A stretch of DNA of 14,967 bases from Oscillospiraceae bacterium (GTDB lineage: Bacteria; Bacillota; Clostridia; Oscillospirales; Ruminococcaceae). Position numbers and translations under genes: made by a program. The notes under the pieces were generated by a model that was given only the letters and a program-made list of their open reading frames with translations, made no database searches and was not told the DNA's origin. The DNA lies in NCBI GenBank assembly GCA_029098085.1, contig JAQXNQ010000129.1, forward strand, positions 1 to 14,967. The letters run 5' to 3'. This document shows positions 12,966 through 14,967 of the stretch, in pieces. Numbering within the stretch: the first letter of the stretch is position 1; every line of letters starts with the position of its first letter.

Positions 12966-14219
12966 TCATATGCCGATGAATGCGCCGTTTTTCCGCAGCA
13001 CCGCCTGAATCTCCCTCACGTCGGTCTCCGGGAAGGAGGTTCCCAACCGAAGGGATACAGCAGCCGCAGTGCCCGCCGCCTCGCCGGTGCAGCAGCAGGT
13101 GGGCATGATCCGGAAGGAGGCCTGGGCCTCATGGCTGCCAGAAATGCAGCGTCCCGCCGTCAGCAGATTGTCGGTTTCCCGGGGAATCAGGCAGCGGTAC
13201 GGAATGGTGTACCAGCTGCCGTCGGCGAAATAGTAGTGGCTGGTGCCGCTGCCCTCGGGGTTGTGGATATCGATGTCGTAGTTGCAGGCGGCGACGGCAT
13301 CGTCAAATTTGACGCAGTCCATCAGGTCGCCGGCGGTGAGGGTGTACAGCCCGTCGATCATCCGGCTCTCCCGAACGCCGATCTCCGGCGCCGAGGACAG
13401 CAGCACGCTGTGCTCAAACCCCTCGCAGTTGTCCTTCAGGAAGGTGTACAGCTCGTACATCTGCTTTCTCCCCTCCCGCTCGGCCTCGGACAGATCGAAG
13501 GCGTTCAAGGGGGACTTTTTCACCACCCGGGTGGAATTCAGGTGGAGAACGCCGTCCGCCATGTGGAGAAAGCTCAGCACATCCTCCCGGGGATTCCGGA
13601 TCCGGCCCTCCTCCCGGGCCTTCCGGTACAGCTCATTGATGGCTCCGCCGTTTTGGATCACCTTCTCCATCTCCACCCCCGCGATCCAGAAGCAGAGGGT
13701 CATGGGCTGGCAGAGGCCGTCCTGCTCCCGCCCCACCCGGAAGCTGCAGCCCGCCAGGGCCGCCAGGTCTCCGTCTCCGGTGGCGTCGATGAAGCAGTCG
13801 GCGGAGAAGGTCATCTCCCCGCCCTTTCCGGCGGCGGTCACCGACAGAATCCGGCGTCCCTCCCGCCGAACGCCGGTGAGCTGGGTGTGAAACAACACCT
13901 GCACGCCGCTTTGCTCGGTCATCTCGTCCAGCACCAGCTTGAGCATCTCGCCGCTGAAGGTGTGGCGGTTCCGGTGCAGGCCGCCCTTCTCATCCAGCCG
14001 CCGGAGAATCTCGGAAAACAGCCCGTCGGCCAGCTGCAGGGTCTTCCCCTCCAGCCGGGTGGTGTAACCCATGAAGGGATTCACATAGCAGTTGCCTGCC
14101 GCCCCTCCCAGAAAGCCGCTCTTCTCCACCAGCAGCACCTTCGCGCCACCCCGGGCCGCCGCAATGGCGGCAGCCGCTCCCGCAAAGCCGCCGCCCGCCA
14201 CCAGTACATCGTATTTCAC
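12966..14219 (-). CDS. FAD-dependent oxidoreductase
   Basis: This 417-residue flavoprotein belongs to the FAD_oxidored (PF12831-type) group of cytoplasmic dehydrogenases with unknown or sugar-related substrates. The N-terminal dinucleotide-binding motif VAGGGFAG (GGGxxG, glycines 9-11 and 14) is followed by VEKSGFLGG with Glu32 for FAD ribose binding. The second FAD motif is DATGDGDLAAL. The C-terminal GRCISGSHEAQASFRIMPTC motif, with a CCCTGEAAG cysteine cluster, is characteristic of this group. A GTG at 14219 is chosen as start because AAAGGAG (14228-14234) lies 8 nt upstream and the Rossmann fold begins right after it. Earlier starts would run through the promoter. It is convergent with the LRR gene. 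Its upstream neighbour on the same strand is a solute-binding protein, separated by a terminator. Confidence 0.88.
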   Translation of the reverse strand: MKYDVLVAGGGFAGAAAAIAAARGGAKVLLVEKSGFLGGAAGNCYVNPFMGYTTRLEGKTLQLADGLFSEILRRLDEKGGLHRNRHTFSGEMLKLVLDEMTEQSGVQVLFHTQLTGVRREGRRILSVTAAGKGGEMTFSADCFIDATGDGDLAALAGCSFRVGREQDGLCQPMTLCFWIAGVEMEKVIQNGGAINELYRKAREEGRIRNPREDVLSFLHMADGVLHLNSTRVVKKSPLNAFDLSEAEREGRKQMYELYTFLKDNCEGFEHSVLLSSAPEIGVRESRMIDGLYTLTAGDLMDCVKFDDAVAACNYDIDIHNPEGSGTSHYYFADGSWYTIPYRCLIPRETDNLLTAGRCISGSHEAQASFRIMPTCCCTGEAAGTAAAVSLRLGTSFPETDVREIQAVLRKNGAFIGI

Positions 14220-14262
14220 AGTAACCGCTCCTTTCAGCTGCCGGGTTGTCGTTTTTATCTGT

Positions 14263-14268
14263 ATCATA
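14263..14268 (-). promoter_or_regulatory. Extended -10 promoter of the FAD oxidoreductase gene
   Basis: On the minus strand TGCTATGAT gives an extended -10 (TG-N-TATGAT; -10 box 14263-14268 in plus coordinates). The -35 region upstream (GGATTT or GATTTT) is poor. Transcription would start about 35 nt before the GTG start. No operator is evident. Confidence 0.5.
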
Positions 14269-14290
14269 GCATAATTCCGGCAGAAAATCC

Positions 14291-14334
14291 AGAAAAAAAT
14301 GCCGGGGAACCGGACAAACGCCCGGCCCCCGGCA
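14291..14334 (-). terminator. Intrinsic terminator of the solute-binding-protein gene
   Basis: In plus coordinates TGCCGGGG (14300-14307) pairs with CCCCGGCA (14327-14334), an 8-bp GC stem. The minus strand then runs into a T-tract (plus-strand AAAAAAA at 14293-14299). It lies about 33 nt after the stop of the minus-strand gene and separates it from the FAD oxidoreductase. Confidence 0.85.
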
Positions 14335-14366
14335 CAGGGAGAAGGAATCTTACATGAGCAGGCGCA

Positions 14367-14967
14367 TCAGTTGTTCTTATACCGCTGATACCGGTCGTTG
14401 TTGACCCGAACCAGTTCGGACAGACCCATCTGATTGAGCTTTTCCACCTCAGCGTCGAACTGATCCATCGGCACGTTGCCCAGAATCAGATTCATGCACA
14501 GCTCGTCGGAGTAGGACTGCAGAGCAGTGGTGTAAGTGGTGAGAATTTCCTGCTCCTCTTCGGTGGCAACCGCGTAGGTACTGCTGGAGAAGGGGCTGAC
14601 CACATAAGGCCGGATGGTCATCTGAGACCAGCGGTTTTCCAGAGCGCGCTGCTGTTTTTCGGTACCCATCGTAGCCAGCCGTTCTTCAGCGGAGATGCCC
14701 TTCAGCTTCACGTTGCTGCCCTGTACGTTGGCGATGCCAATAATGAAGCTGCTGCAGCCGCCTCTTCTGGCCGCATAGCGGTCGGCGGGGGTCATGGCCT
14801 TCACTTCATCCACCAGCACAGTGCGGACCCGGCCCTCGTTGTTAGGATCGGGCTCTTCGACAAAGTCGGTGCCCTCGATGCCGCTGGAGATCAGGGTGTT
14901 GTAGATCTCGGTGCAGGTAAAGTCATACAGCCGGATAATGCCCTCCACCACCTCGGGGGTAGCGGCC
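14367..14967 (-). CDS. ABC transporter solute-binding protein, C-terminal part (partial)
   Basis: About 199 residues are visible in one open minus-strand frame that runs off the right edge, so this is the C-terminal part. No signal peptide can be seen because the N-terminus lies outside the window. The sequence resembles the C-terminal half of large extracellular solute-binding lipoproteins (LipO/YtcQ-like): AATPEVVEGIIRLYDFTC near the window edge, an aromatic-rich middle, and the characteristic closing pattern MDQFDAEVEKLNQMGLSELV followed by VNNDRYQRYKNN. Such proteins deliver oligosaccharides or sugar acids to ABC permeases. The ligand cannot be named. The permease genes would be expected further upstream on this strand, outside the window. 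Confidence 0.8.
   Translation of the reverse strand, partial: AATPEVVEGIIRLYDFTCTEIYNTLISSGIEGTDFVEEPDPNNEGRVRTVLVDEVKAMTPADRYAARRGGCSSFIIGIANVQGSNVKLKGISAEERLATMGTEKQQRALENRWSQMTIRPYVVSPFSSSTYAVATEEEQEILTTYTTALQSYSDELCMNLILGNVPMDQFDAEVEKLNQMGLSELVRVNNDRYQRYKNN

Noticed and set aside
12948..14357. 469-codon plus-strand open frame opposite the FAD oxidoreductase
   Set aside because: Antisense shadow; no domain pattern, while the minus strand shows both FAD-binding motifs, an RBS and a promoter.

Overview
The window reads as a chromosomal segment of a GC-rich, low-lipid-A-type Firmicute, most likely a gut Clostridia/Oscillospirales member. This is inferred from strong AAGGAG-type ribosome binding sites, sigma-A-type promoters with 17-nt spacers, intrinsic terminators, a YesN-like AraC regulator, BspA-like leucine-rich-repeat proteins and DUF1292 proteins. 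No rRNA, tRNA, CRISPR array, transposase or phage gene is visible.

Layout. Positions 1-363 carry an array of five small hairpins, an intrinsic terminator for a gene outside the window, and a near-consensus promoter. This promoter drives a five-gene plus-strand cluster (364-4397): glutamine-hydrolysing asparagine synthetase (asnB), a small DUF1292 protein, a pyridoxamine-5'-phosphate-oxidase-fold flavoprotein, and two consecutive paralogues built from DUF1292-like modules. The gene-free stretch 4398-5162 holds an inverted repeat, a CACTNTT heptamer array, an intrinsic terminator, a 42-nt-period repeat with a CCCGGG palindromic core, a G-quadruplex-capable tract and the next promoter.

Positions 5163-6521 encode a MATE exporter. 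Next come a Gfo/Idh/MocA oxidoreductase (6710-7753) behind a palindrome-rich control region, a YesN-like AraC regulator with a degenerate receiver domain (7842-9452), and a diacylglycerol-kinase-family lipid kinase (9533-10462). Two leucine-rich-repeat genes follow (10628-10972 and 11136-12899). They share homologous promoters and look like products of duplication and repeat-mediated contraction or expansion. The right end is on the minus strand: a FAD-dependent oxidoreductase (12966-14219) convergent with the large LRR gene, and the 3' part of an ABC-transporter solute-binding protein that runs off the window (14367-14967).

Functional links. The asnB cluster looks like one transcript. The other genes mostly have their own promoters and terminators, so no single pathway unites the window. 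The oxidoreductase, AraC regulator, FAD oxidoreductase and solute-binding protein are types common in carbohydrate-utilisation regions, but this is inference. I found no convincing new multi-gene system. The most unusual parts are the DUF1292 module expansion, the structured intergenic DNA (hairpin array; 42-nt repeat with G-quadruplex) and the signal-peptide-less LRR pair with visible recombination history.
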